Shown here in pieces: positions 35,132-45,063 of a DNA stretch of 64,000 nt. Below the pieces are notes generated by a model. It had not been told where the DNA came from and did not search any database. It saw only the letters and a list, made by a program, of their open reading frames with translations. Position 1 is the stretch's first letter. Each line of letters starts with the position of its first letter. Made by a program: the position numbers and the translations under genes. Origin of the DNA: Vitellaria paradoxa (taxonomy: Eukaryota > Streptophyta > Magnoliopsida > Ericales > Sapotaceae); contig CM034244.1 in the NCBI GenBank assembly GCA_019916065.1, forward strand, positions 37,166,377-37,230,376, given 5' to 3'.

Positions 35132-38100
35132 TTCAAAACCCCTCCAAAATATAAAGATCCAGGGTGTCCTACAATTGCATGCATCATTGGGGAAAAGAGG
35201 GTAGATAGAGCTTTGTTGGATTTGGGAGCAAGTGTCAATCTTTTGCCATTTTCTGTGTACCAACAACTTGGATTAGGTGAGCTTAGACCTACTAGGGTGA
35301 CACTTCAATTAGCAGATAGGTCAGTCAAAGTCCCTAGAGGTATTGTGGAGGATGTCTTAATTCAAGTGGAGCATTTTGTCTTCCCAGTAGACTTCATAGT
35401 GCTTGATACCCAACCAATTCAAGGTCCACAACCAGCTGTCCCAGTCATTCTAGGACGACCATTTTTGGCCACTTCTAATGCTTTGATAAATTGTAGGACT
35501 GGAGTCATTAAGTTGTCTTTTGGTAACATGACAATTGAAAAGAACATCTTTAATGTGACCAAACAGCCAAGTGACCATGAGGAGATAGAAGAAGTGGATT
35601 TGATTCAAATAGCCATACAAGAGCACTTTGATAGAGAGTACTTAGAAGACCCATTGGAAAGAGCTTTAGTGAACAGTGATCAAGTAGATTTCCTAGATGA
35701 TTGTGACTTGGAAAATATTGGTGGAGGAGAATGTGAGGAAATGAAAGAATCAATGATGTTAGTGAATCAGTGGAGGCCCACTTTTGAGTCCTTAGAGCTG
35801 CCCACAGTCAAAACAGAATCATCCTTTGAAAAGCCACCTGTACCTGAGAGAAAACCTCTACCAAATGACTTGAAATATGTGTTTTTGGGTGAGGGAGAGT
35901 CCTATCCAGCTGTTATTTCTTCTCAGCTGAGCCTGGACCAGGAAAGAAAGCTTGTTGAGGTCTTGAGAAAACATAAAAGAGCCTTGGGCTGGACCATAGC
36001 AGACCTGCAAGGAATCAGCCCACTGATTTGTACCCATAGGATATTTTTGGAGGAGGATGCCAAACCCATTAGGCAAATGCAAAGGAGACTAAACCCAAAC
36101 ATGAAAGAAGTGGTTAGGGGAGAGGTAATTAAGCTATTGGATGCTGGAATTATCTACCCTATCTCAGACTCTAAATGGGTTAGTCCAACTCAAGTAGTAC
36201 CCAAGAAATACGGAGTGACTGTGGTGAAAAATGAACAAGATGAGCTAGTTCCAATGCGCATCCAAACAGGATGGCGCATGTGTATAGATTATAGGAAGTT
36301 AAATGCAGTCACAAGGAAGGATCATTTCCCTCTTCCATTCCTAGATCAGGTATTGGAAAGAGTGGCAGGACAGGCATTCTATTGTTTCTTGGATGGATAC
36401 TCAGGGTACAATCAAATTGAAATTGCATTAGATGATCAGGAGAAGACCACATTTACTTGCCCATTTGGTACTTTTGCATATAGGCGCATGCCTTTTGGCC
36501 TTTGCAATGCTCCTGCTACTTTTCAGAGGTGCATGATTAGTTTGTTTAGTGACTTTGTGGAGAAATTTCTTGAAGTGTTCATGGATGACTTTTCAGTCTA
36601 TGGGAGTGACTTTGATTTGTGTTTGGAGAATTTAGAGAAAGTTTTGGCAAGATGTGAAGAGAAAAACTTGGTGTTGAATTGGGAGAAATGCCATTTTATG
36701 GTAACTCAGGGGATAGTTCTTGGTCACATAGTGTCTTTTAGGGGGATAGAAGTAGATAGAGCAAAAGTGGAGATTATTCAAAAACTTCCTACCCCTAGAT
36801 GTGTCAAGGATGTCAGATCATTTTTAGGACATGCAGGTTTCTATAGGAGGTTCATTGCATCATTCAGTGCCATTTCTAGACCTTTGTGCAATCTCCTAGG
36901 CCAGGATGTTCCTTTTGATTGGACATCAGAATGTCAGGCTTCATTTGATAGACTTAAGGACTTGCTCACTTCAGCTCCCATTATGCAGACACCAGATTGG
37001 ACTTTACCTTTTGAGATCATGTGTGATGCTAGTGATAGTGCCATTGGTGCAGTCCTAGGTCAGAGGAGAGAGAGGAAGTCACATGTGCTATACTATGCTA
37101 GCAAATCCCTCAGTGATGCACAAAAGAACTATACAACTACTGAGAAGGAGTTGCTAGCAGTAGTATATGCATTGGATAAGTTTAGATCATATCTTGTGGG
37201 ATCTCATGTCATTGTGTTTACTGATCATGCAGCACTTAAGTATCTTTTGACCAAATCTGATGCCAAGCCAAGACTCATTAGGTGGATTCTTTTGCTGCAA
37301 GAATTTGATTTAGAGATTAAAGATAAAAAGGGAGTTGAAAATGTAGTTGCTGACCATCTTTCTAGACTTCCACATCAGGACTTAGCAGCCTTTGAGCCAC
37401 CTATTAATGAGATTTTCCCTGATGAGCAGTTGTTCCATTTAGATTCCTCAGAGACACCATGGTTTGCAGACACAGCCAATTATTTGGTTTCAGGTGTGGT
37501 GCCTTCTCATTGGACCATGTTAGATAAGAAAAAGTTTTTCAGGAATGTGAGGCACTTTTTCTGGGATGATCCATATCTGTTTAAGTATTGCTCAGATCAA
37601 GTCATAAGGAGATGCATACCCGAGAGTGAAGCTCAAAGTGTCATTAGTTTTTGTCATACTCTTGCATGTGGAGGTCATTTTTCAGCTAGGAAGACAGTGG
37701 CAAAGATTTTACAAAGTGGATTATTTTGGCCTACCATGTTTAAGGATGTGCATGCCTTTTGTGTTGCTTGTGATAGGTGTCAAAGGCTTGGTAAGATCAC
37801 TAGGAGAAACATGATGCCACTTCACCCCATTTATGTGCTTGATGTCTTTGATTGTTGGGGTATGGATTTTATAGGACCATTTGTGAATTCATTTGGCAAT
37901 GAGTATATCTTAGTGGCAGTGGATTATGTTTCAAAGTGGGTAGAAGCCATACCAACTAAGACCAATGACCACAAGGTAGTGATAAAATTTTTGAAGGAAA
38001 ATGTGTTTTCAAGATTTGGAATGCCAAAGGCCATGATAAGTGATAGGGGAACACATTTTTGCAATAGATATGTTGGCCTATTGATGAGGAAGTATGGGGT

Positions 38101-38752
38101 TGTGCATAAGGTTGGAACATCATATCATCCCCAAACAAGTGGACAAGCTGAGTTGGCCAATAGAGAGATCAAGAGAATCATTGAAAAAACAGTGAATCCC
38201 ACAAGGAAAGATTGGTCTTTGAAATTGGTTGATGCACTTTGGGCTTATAGGACTGCCTACAAGACTATCTTAGGCATGTCTCCTTATAGGTTAGTGTATG
38301 GAAAAGCTTGTCATCTTCCTGTGGAACTTGAACACAAGGCCTTTTGGGCAGTGAGACATTTCAATGAAAACATCACTGAATCTGGTTGTCAGAGGAAATT
38401 GCAACTAAATGAGCTTGAGGAGATTAGGAATGATGCATATGAGAATGCTAAGATCACCAAGGATAGAGTGAAGAAATGGCATGATACACATATCCTCAAA
38501 AGAGAGTTGTTTGTGGGTCAAAAGGTTTTGTTGTATGACTCAAGGTTACACTTGTTTCCCGGGAAGTTGAAGTCAAGATGGAGTGGTCCATATGTGATTC
38601 AGAACATCACTGAGTTTGGGGCTGTTGACATTCAAAATCCAACCTCCAAAAATGTTTTTAGAGTGAATGGACAGAGATTGAAAGAGTATCATGAGAATTT
38701 TGTTGCTGAAGTAGAGAGTTGGGATCTTGAAGATCCCCCAAATTCTGTTTGA
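35132..38752 (+). CDS. pol: Athila-2 Pol (protease, RT, RNase H, integrase)
   Basis: An open frame of 1206 codons directly after the gag stop, in the same frame and without an ATG near its start, so it is not an independent gene. Numbered from 35132: aspartic protease D30 in [10 protein letters not shown] catalytic D421 in FLDGYSGY and the FMDD box at 483-486; RNase H D632 in CDASD, with [17 protein letters not shown] and VADHLSRLP; integrase HHCC starting H842 and CVACDRC; catalytic D912 (GMDFIGPF), D971 (ISDRGTHF) and E1007 (SGQAELA), spaced D-35-E. A GPY motif (SRWSGPYVI) follows; there is no chromodomain. All catalytic residues are present. Expression needs readthrough of the TAA or a different initiation. 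Confidence 0.93.
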   Translation, partial: FKTPPKYKDPGCPTIACIIGEKRVDRALLDLGASVNLLPFSVYQQLGLGELRPTRVTLQLADRSVKVPRGIVEDVLIQVEHFVFPVDFIVLDTQPIQGPQPAVPVILGRPFLATSNALINCRTGVIKLSFGNMTIEKNIFNVTKQPSDHEEIEEVDLIQIAIQEHFDREYLEDPLERALVNSDQVDFLDDCDLENIGGGECEEMKESMMLVNQWRPTFESLELPTVKTESSFEKPPVPERKPLPNDLKYVFLGEGESYPAVISSQLSLDQERKLVEVLRKHKRALGWTIADLQGISPLICTHRIFLEEDAKPIRQMQRRLNPNMKEVVRGEVIKLLDAGIIYPISDSKWVSPTQVVPKKYGVTVVKNEQDELVPMRIQTGWRMCIDYRKLNAVTRKDHFPLPFLDQVLERVAGQAFYCFLDGYSGYNQIEIALDDQEKTTFTCPFGTFAYRRMPFGLCNAPATFQRCMISLFSDFVEKFLEVFMDDFSVYGSDFDLCLENLEKVLARCEEKNLVLNWEKCHFMVTQGIVLGHIVSFRGIEVDRAKVEIIQKLPTPRCVKDVRSFLGHAGFYRRFIASFSAISRPLCNLLGQDVPFDWTSECQASFDRLKDLLTSAPIMQTPDWTLPFEIMCDASDSAIGAVLGQRRERKSHVLYYASKSLSDAQKNYTTTEKELLAVVYALDKFRSYLVGSHVIVFTDHAALKYLLTKSDAKPRLIRWILLLQEFDLEIKDKKGVENVVADHLSRLPHQDLAAFEPPINEIFPDEQLFHLDSSETPWFADTANYLVSGVVPSHWTMLDKKKFFRNVRHFFWDDPYLFKYCSDQVIRRCIPESEAQSVISFCHTLACGGHFSARKTVAKILQSGLFWPTMFKDVHAFCVACDRCQRLGKITRRNMMPLHPIYVLDVFDCWGMDFIGPFVNSFGNEYILVAVDYVSKWVEAIPTKTNDHKVVIKFLKENVFSRFGMPKAMISDRGTHFCNRYVGLLMRKYGVVHKVGTSYHPQTSGQAELANREIKRIIEKTVNPTRKDWSLKLVDALWAYRTAYKTILGMSPYRLVYGKACHLPVELEHKAFWAVRHFNENITESGCQRKLQLNELEEIRNDAYENAKITKDRVKKWHDTHILKRELFVGQKVLLYDSRLHLFPGKLKSRWSGPYVIQNITEFGAVDIQNPTSKNVFRVNGQRLKEYHENFVAEVESWDLEDPPNSV

Positions 38753-40477
38753 ATGAAAAAAGGATTCTGACTTTGTATCATAATAGTGTAGATTCTGTTA
38801 TGTTTTTGATTTTCTGTTTTATTTGGTTTTTGTAATTTTCCTTCTTTCATCTAAAAAAAAAAAAAAAAAAATTTTTTTCAGTTTGCAAGTTTTAACACAT
38901 TGGTTTCAGCAAGTTTCATGAAGAATTGAGAATTTCTGCTTTGTGTTTTACTGATATTTGAATTTTCAAAGGTTGGAACTGACATGTGCTATTTGAGGTA
39001 GCAACATCACTTGTGGTGGAACTACTTGAGAGTCAAATGGAATAAATGTATTTGCTTGATTTGTTTTGAGAGTATAATGCATTAACCAAATTGGGTAGCA
39101 CATGCTTTCAAAGTGTTTCAGAATGCAGCAAAAAGGATTTCAATCGAGCAAGCTTCATTAAGGATCAAGTCATATCAGCAGGTGCAACAAAAACTGATCA
39201 AATCTGGTACTGCTGTAAGTCCAAATCAGATGGGAAATTCATCTCATTCGAATAGCTGAACAGTCATTTGAATAGGCCATCTTGGCACAAAATCTCATCT
39301 GTTAACAGCAACCCATCTTGCATATTTACTGATTTCTTGCATCTTTGTTGTTTGTGATGATTGGCAAAACCTCACTGATCCTTAATTACACTCAACCCAT
39401 TTTGTATTGTTTTGGTTCTACTAATTTGCATTTTCTTTGAGAATATTGCATTGAACAAGTTGGGGGGAGCAACTGTTTTGGTAATACCTTGGAGTTTCAG
39501 CTTGTCTACATCACTCAAACATGTTAACCTTAAACTCAGCAGGTACCTCTTTCCCTTCGCACTTTATTCCAAATTGATTGATTTGTTTGTGCATTGAGGA
39601 CAATGCTTGTTTCTAGTTGGGGGGAGAGAAATAGTTTGAGTTCTTTTCTTGGTCTTATGCATTGGTGTTGATTGGAATATGCTGAATGAAATTGCTGATC
39701 TACTTTGTTATACTTGATGAATTGAAATTTGAGTAGTGTGTTTAATTTAGCTAAAATGCTGAGAATTTTCTAAAAAAAAAAAAAAAATTTTTTTAAATTT
39801 TCTTTGATTTTTCTTTTTAAGCTGTTCTTTTTGTTTTTCTTTTGAGTTTAGCTGTTATTAGTGTGAATAAACTTAACTCAGGTGACAAAATAAGGTTTGA
39901 ACATTTCTGTGGGATTGTTAGCAGATTTGAACACTGAAATTACTGTTTGGGATTTTCTGATGCAACTTATTCGAATATGGGCTGTGGTATCTGAATACTT
40001 GTTACAGCTCATGTTGTAATTGGTTGTATTGATGTATTTTTGGATTAAATTGTGGGCTAACAATTCAACAGGATTTTTCAAATTTAATTTTGTCAAAAGT
40101 TTTCTAAAAAAAAAAAAAAAAAAAAAAGAAGAGAAAAATATGCAGAAACATGGCTTAAATTTCTCTGAGAATTCATCACAGATTTTGGTCAGTTACTGGA
40201 TTGCTGGATGGGAGACTGTATTCGAATCGGGTCTGTTGGTATTCGAATATGCTGAGGCGGGTCAGTAACTTAAATGAGTTTTTTTTTCCCATTCGGATAC
40301 TTGGAAATTCATGCCCGAATGCCCTAAAAGCACACACTCCTTAAGTTCCCCCCCATTTACTCAAATCAAAAAGGTTGCAAAACAGAGATTTGGGATTCCT
40401 TCAAGAACAGAAGTTACGAGGCTAGGGTTTTCTGAGGAGATTGAAGAAGAACAATCCGAGGTTTGGAGGGAATAAGG
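38753..40477 (+). other. Athila-2 pol-ORF3 spacer
   Basis: 1.7 kb of non-coding DNA with A-runs (38854-38870, 39771-39786, 40106-40127). It has two G-rich tracts (AGTTGGGGGGAGC near 39458 and AGTTGGGGGGAGAGAA at 39615). ATTCGAAT sites are at 39246, 39969, 40220 and 40241. The last lie ~240 bp before the ORF3 ATG and could be in the ORF3 promoter or leader. Confidence 0.6.
39591..39630 (+). other. Internal hairpin and polypurine tract, Athila-2
   Basis: GCATTG (39591-39596), loop AGGA, CAATGC (39601-39606), then AGTTGGGGGGAGAGAA (39615-39630). Another G-rich tract, without a good hairpin, lies ~155 bp upstream (GCATTGAACAAGTTGGGGGG). Confidence 0.6.
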
Positions 40478-41767
40478 ATGAAGAAGAAGTTGACTGCACC
40501 AGGGCCAAGGCGATGGAGTCGGCGATTGAGGGAAGCTATGCGAGGTGCCAGGTCTGTTCAATCTTCTTTCTATGAACCTGTAGACTTAAGTGCCCAACCC
40601 CAATCTCCTACACTTCCCCCTATCACTGAAAACCAACCAACCATTGAACCTGAACAACCCCCAGACGACACCAATGTGGATGTCAATGTTGAAGCTGACA
40701 TTCCAAGAACAGAGGTTCCTGGTGAAGGGACTTCTGCAACACCTTACTCTAATCCTAGGTTTGCCAATGAAGTAGCAAAAGATAGATACCTCAATTGGTA
40801 TTCTAAGAGGGCTGTCCTTTGTGAGAGGGGTATCAACATTGAAGACTATTCTGATCCCCCTTATGAATTAGTAGACATGATTAACAGGAGGGGATGGACT
40901 GATTGGGTTATTGTGAGTCAGAAAGCAGTAGTACCTCTGGTGAGGGAATTTTATTCTAATGCTGTGAAAGGAAAGAAAGGAAAAATTGAGATTAAGACCA
41001 ATGTGAGGAAGAAGGAAATATTGCTGACACCTGAAACTATTGCAATGTATGCTGGATTACCATTTGGACAGTCTATGGTTATTGATCCGGAACAGCAAGC
41101 TGAATGGATAGAACAACTTAAAAAAGAAAATTTGGTAAAGTTGCTTTCTGGAAACCCTCAAGCTCAATGGAATGGAGTTAGATTGTCAAAAGGGGATCTC
41201 ACAGACAAGAGTAAGGTGTTGCACATGTTGGTCTGTTCAAAGATTTTACCTCATGCCTATGTCTCAGCTGTGACTTTACCACAAGCTGAGATGATTGGAA
41301 GGCTTCTCCTAGATATCCCCATTGACTTAACAAAGCACATTTGGAATATAATCACTGGAGCAATTGCAAAACCAGAGGTGAATTCTGGTTTGCCTTTTGG
41401 AGGGTTGATAACTAAAATTCTGCAAGGTTATGGGGTGAAGGAAAAGAGTGGAATGGAGACAGTGAAACCTGCTACTCGAATTGCTCAAACTTCAATGAAG
41501 AGGAGTAAAGGGCAATTAGCAAGGAAGGTAGCAGTAGACTCACAGAAAGAACAGCCATCTGAGGAGCAATCAGGAACTGAAGTGGTGACCCTTCAAAGTT
41601 TGTATGCATTATTGAAGGAAGTGAAGGATCAGCAAATGGAGATGGCAGCTGAGCTGAAGAATTTAAAGGACAAACAGGATGCTGATCATCAACAAATGCT
41701 GGAAATGTTGGAAGGGTTACATGAACCAGCTGCCCCTGAAGATTATATGACACCTCCGGACCATTGA
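40478..41767 (+). CDS. Athila-2 ORF3 (plant transposon-type domain protein)
   Basis: 429 residues from the ATG at 40478; an upstream in-frame TTG at 40463 is less likely. The N-terminus is basic (PGPRRWSRRLREAMRGAR), possibly a nuclear signal or RNA-binding arm. It is followed by an acidic Pro/Glu linker (~40-85), a conserved domain (~95-300: RYLNWYSKRAVLCERGI, AVVPLVREFYSN, IAMYAGLPFG, KVLHMLVCSKILPHAY, GLPFGGLI) and a C-terminal heptad-like coiled coil (LYALLKEVKDQQMEMAAEL). The domain resembles the 'putative plant transposon protein' domain. ORFs at this position in Athila relatives are often called env-like, but no signal peptide or membrane segment is visible here. Function unknown. Confidence 0.8.
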   Translation: MKKKLTAPGPRRWSRRLREAMRGARSVQSSFYEPVDLSAQPQSPTLPPITENQPTIEPEQPPDDTNVDVNVEADIPRTEVPGEGTSATPYSNPRFANEVAKDRYLNWYSKRAVLCERGINIEDYSDPPYELVDMINRRGWTDWVIVSQKAVVPLVREFYSNAVKGKKGKIEIKTNVRKKEILLTPETIAMYAGLPFGQSMVIDPEQQAEWIEQLKKENLVKLLSGNPQAQWNGVRLSKGDLTDKSKVLHMLVCSKILPHAYVSAVTLPQAEMIGRLLLDIPIDLTKHIWNIITGAIAKPEVNSGLPFGGLITKILQGYGVKEKSGMETVKPATRIAQTSMKRSKGQLARKVAVDSQKEQPSEEQSGTEVVTLQSLYALLKEVKDQQMEMAAELKNLKDKQDADHQQMLEMLEGLHEPAAPEDYMTPPDH

Positions 41768-42788
41768 AGCCTGCTGTCCTTGAGCCATAAAGCCAAAATT
41801 TGTGAATGAATTTTAGGAAAATTTAAAGCCATGTTTTGTCCTTAGAAAACAGTTTCCTTTGTTTTATTTTCTGATTTTGTTAATTTTGAATTTGAATGAC
41901 TTTGAACTCTAAATTTGGATGATATTTTGTTGGAAATCCATTTTGAGCATTGGGGTGGTGTTGTGATCTGTTTAGTTGAGATGAGCTCTTTTGTTTTAAA
42001 TGCATGACAAGCTATAACTTAGAATGTACCTTGATGCTGATTGCTGGATTTTGAGTTTTCAGTTTGGAATTTGAAATTAGTTGTTATGTTTAATTTGCTT
42101 AATGGTTGAATTAGTATGGATAGAGTTAGTTCTTAACTTGTCAACTTAGACATGGGCATTTGTGAATGAGTTTCTTGATTGAACAATGGATTGCATTATT
42201 TCCCAGCCATAGTGGAGACTTAAACCTGAAGTGAAATTTTGAGCCTTTAAGCTTTGTTTATGAGAGATATGCAATTACTCTAGAGCTTATCAAAAGCTTA
42301 AACATTTCTTTACTTCATTTTCTTCAATAACTCCAATTACGATACTTTGCTTAGGGTGTTTGTGAAGTTGTAAAGGAATTGAACTTGATTCTTGGTTCTT
42401 AGTTTTTATGGTTGAATGAAATGAAACCAAGGAAATGATATCAGGCCATTTTTCTTATCTGTTGAGCTTAAAAAAAAAAAAAAATTTTTTTTTTCCTCTT
42501 CTTTGATGAACATTATCCTTGGAGCCAAGTTTGAGCTTTATTAGAGCATTCATACTTCTTTATTCTTACCACATCATCCCTTTAACCATTATGAATGCTC
42601 TTTAGCCTTCCCTAACAGATTGGAATACACTGAAAATATTAAGGAAGAGCAATGAACAACATTTTGGGAATTTTGGGGTGAGGATAGAAAAATTGGTGGA
42701 AGGAAAAGAATGATAAGAGGATATGGTGATGTCCAAATTCAGAAAACTCTGTTTCGATTATGAGTTTCACCTTTTAGATACATCTCCA

Positions 42789-42823
<35 letters not shown>

Positions 42824-43499
42824 GATTTCAGTGTTCCAATTCTTTTTGAATTCTTTAATCCTCCTTTCAACTACCTCATCAAACCTCATGGCCCCATTAC
42901 AACCAAAAGCAAGTCCTAATTGATCTTTGGAAGAATTATCATTCAATTGTGAAATTTAGGAATTGGGGAGTATAGTGAAAATTCTAAAATAACTTTACTG
43001 CACTATTCTTTCATGGAGTTATGCCAAGTCCTTTTCTTTATTGGATTGAACGTTTTTGACTTGTAGATGCACCCTCTTAGAATTTGATTTACATTTATTC
43101 TTTACAAAAAGGGGCATCTTGAGGGGAACCTTGTGTGCTTCATTTTCTTGTGAGTGAATTCCAAGGTGAGATTTTGAAGTTGAAGCTTTGGGAAGTAATA
43201 TGATTCAAAGTTCAGGATAGAGTTTGATTATGGAGATCTATGTTGAGTTAACAGGTTAAGAACTGAATTTTCATGCTTGGATCAAGTGTTTAGCAAATTT
43301 CACATACCATACCTAATTTCATGATTCTCGGAGTGATAGCTTAAATTTCTTAGCTTGATGTATTAAGTAACATTCCATGGTTATGACTTATTATCCATTT
43401 AGAATTGAAGATGCTATTTTTAGATGTGTCTCTCACAGATGTGCAATTTCATAACATGAAAATGTTGATTGTTTTTAAAGGTAGCCTTCCTTCTTTGAG
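41768..43499 (+). other. Athila-2 3' untranslated region with conserved block
   Basis: No coding signal. The block 42396-42669 is nearly identical to 17815-18076 of Athila-1 apart from the A/T run lengths. It includes the same 12-bp stem (42543-42554 with 42590-42601) and the CTTGG-AG-CCAAG hairpin. An A-run of ~30 bp lies at 42791-42820. Confidence 0.6.
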
Positions 43500-43536
43500 C
43501 ATTGCTAGGGACTAGCAATGTCTAAGTTGGGGGGTG
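43500..43536 (+). other. Terminal hairpin and polypurine tract, Athila-2
   Basis: Perfect 9-bp stem CATTGCTAG (43500-43508) and CTAGCAATG (43512-43520) with a GGA loop, then AGTTGGGGGGTG (43525-43536) directly before the 3' LTR. The tract is where plus-strand synthesis is expected to start. Confidence 0.85.
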
Positions 43537-45063
43537 TGATTGGGCTTGAGTTGTTACACATTTGTTCACTTAAATACACTTTTATACATGACATAATTGA
43601 TATGAGACAGGTGTTTTGTGCAGAATTTATCCACATCTTTGGAATATGGAACATGTGTTGAATTGTGCCATAAAGAGAAGCAATTTGAGCTAAATTAAGA
43701 ATGCAAAGAAGCAGATGCTGAAGCACATCTGTTGAAGTGGATTTGTTGAGTAAAGTCATGGGAGCAGAAGAAGAATTTCCAGTTGCTGAACAAGTCGAAT
43801 TCTGGAAGGAGGAGAACATTCGAATATAGTGCCAAAGCATTCGAATGCTGTCAAAAAGAGTTCAGAGAATTTCTGGAGGAAATGCATATTCGAATACTGC
43901 TTGGCAGTATTCGAATACGAGGACCGTTGGCAGAAAACAGACTCCACGTGATTTTACAGATTCGGGGAGGGGATTGCAATCTGGAGGAGAGAGAAAGACT
44001 GGGGAATGATGGCATCACACGACCCACACCCACGAGGACAGAACATTCGGTTAGAAGAGAGAGAAGCAAGAGGAAAGAGAGGAGAGCGGCGAGGGTAGCG
44101 AAAGAGGATCTTCATCTTCTTCCTTCTTCATTCTCTAATTTTGGGATTCTGCAATTTTTGTTTTAAAATCTGATTTTCATTTGCAAATTATTGTAATTAG
44201 ATTTGAATTATACAGCACATTTTAATTTCATTCTTGTAATTAGATTTCAATTGGAGTTAAAGAGAGAATTACATTTTTCAGCTTTGAAGTTCATGTCTCT
44301 GTTCTTCATTTTTGTTCTTCATTTTCTTAAGATGATCGGCTAGTTCTTCTTGGGCTAAGGCAAGGATAATGACTTGTCCAATGATTTCCAAGATGCCGTT
44401 CTTAATGGATTAATTTTGAGTTCTTTGGTTATCAATCTTAGTTGTATCTTGTTACTCTTGAAATCAATGGTTCAATGTCCGATTAACATTTGTTCACATA
44501 TTCTATCAATGAGTTCATAGAAGTTGCTGAATTCAGAACTCTTATTGCAAATATGTATGGGAGTTGCTAGAGTTAGATCTTCTATAGTTTTCATGATAGC
44601 TTATGCACATCACTTGTTAGATCCATGGCTTGTATCATTTGAAATTAATTTTCTCCAAACATTAGAGCAACTAAAATTGATGATCTATTCACTCTTGGTA
44701 TTTTGAGATTGATTTGGATAGGCATTGGAATTGCCTTGCCCATCTTTTTAATATCAAGTTTTAGTTAAGTTTAGTTTTCATTTCAAAATCCATTACCAAA
44801 GCATCAAAAATTTCAAACCAGATTTTCAATTATGTTTACCATTTATGTGAGCCATGTTTTGCCTCTTTAATCCACTTGATTCAAACATGATTTTGCTCCT
44901 TAGATCCCTGTGGATATGACCTGGTTCTTACCAGTTAATTGTGCTACAAGGAAACCTTGCACTTGGGGGAGTTTGTCTTGATTTTCCTTACTCAACACTT
45001 TAGAAATCTGAATTTGCATTTTTATTTACATTTGAGAGTGAGGTAATTGAGCAAAAACAAGCA
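43537..45063 (+). repeat. Athila-2 3' LTR
   Basis: 1527 bp. It matches the 5' LTR except at four positions seen by eye (C/A near 44210, C/T near 44373, T/A near 44619, C/T near 44811). ATTCGAAT occurs at 43818, 43839, 43888 and 43909. It is followed by the CTGTC duplication. Confidence 0.96.

Larger units (their letters stand above)
30633..45063 (+). mobile_element. Athila-2: young, nearly complete Ty3/gypsy Athila-type element
   Basis: The 14.43-kb element is flanked by the target duplication CTGTC (30628-30632 and 45064-45068). Both LTRs are 1527 bp and differ at four positions by eye. It has a tRNA-Asp primer site, complete gag, a complete pol frame after one TAA, an intact ORF3, a hairpin and a polypurine tract. 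It is inserted in the leader of Copia-1: removing element and one duplication rejoins CCTCACCCTGTC to TCAACCATCC. Confidence 0.96.

Noticed and set aside
35213..38752. Pol as a separate gene starting at 35213
   Set aside because: The codon at 35213 is TTG in the middle of the protease, just before the catalytic Asp. The frame is open from the gag stop, so this is not a real start.
39878..40096. Minus-strand ORF in the Athila-2 spacer
   Set aside because: Short, no recognisable domain, not conserved in Athila-1, and in AT-rich DNA where chance frames are common.
40478..41767. Reading ORF3 as a retroviral envelope
   Set aside because: No signal peptide, membrane segment or fusion-type motif is visible, so I kept a neutral name.
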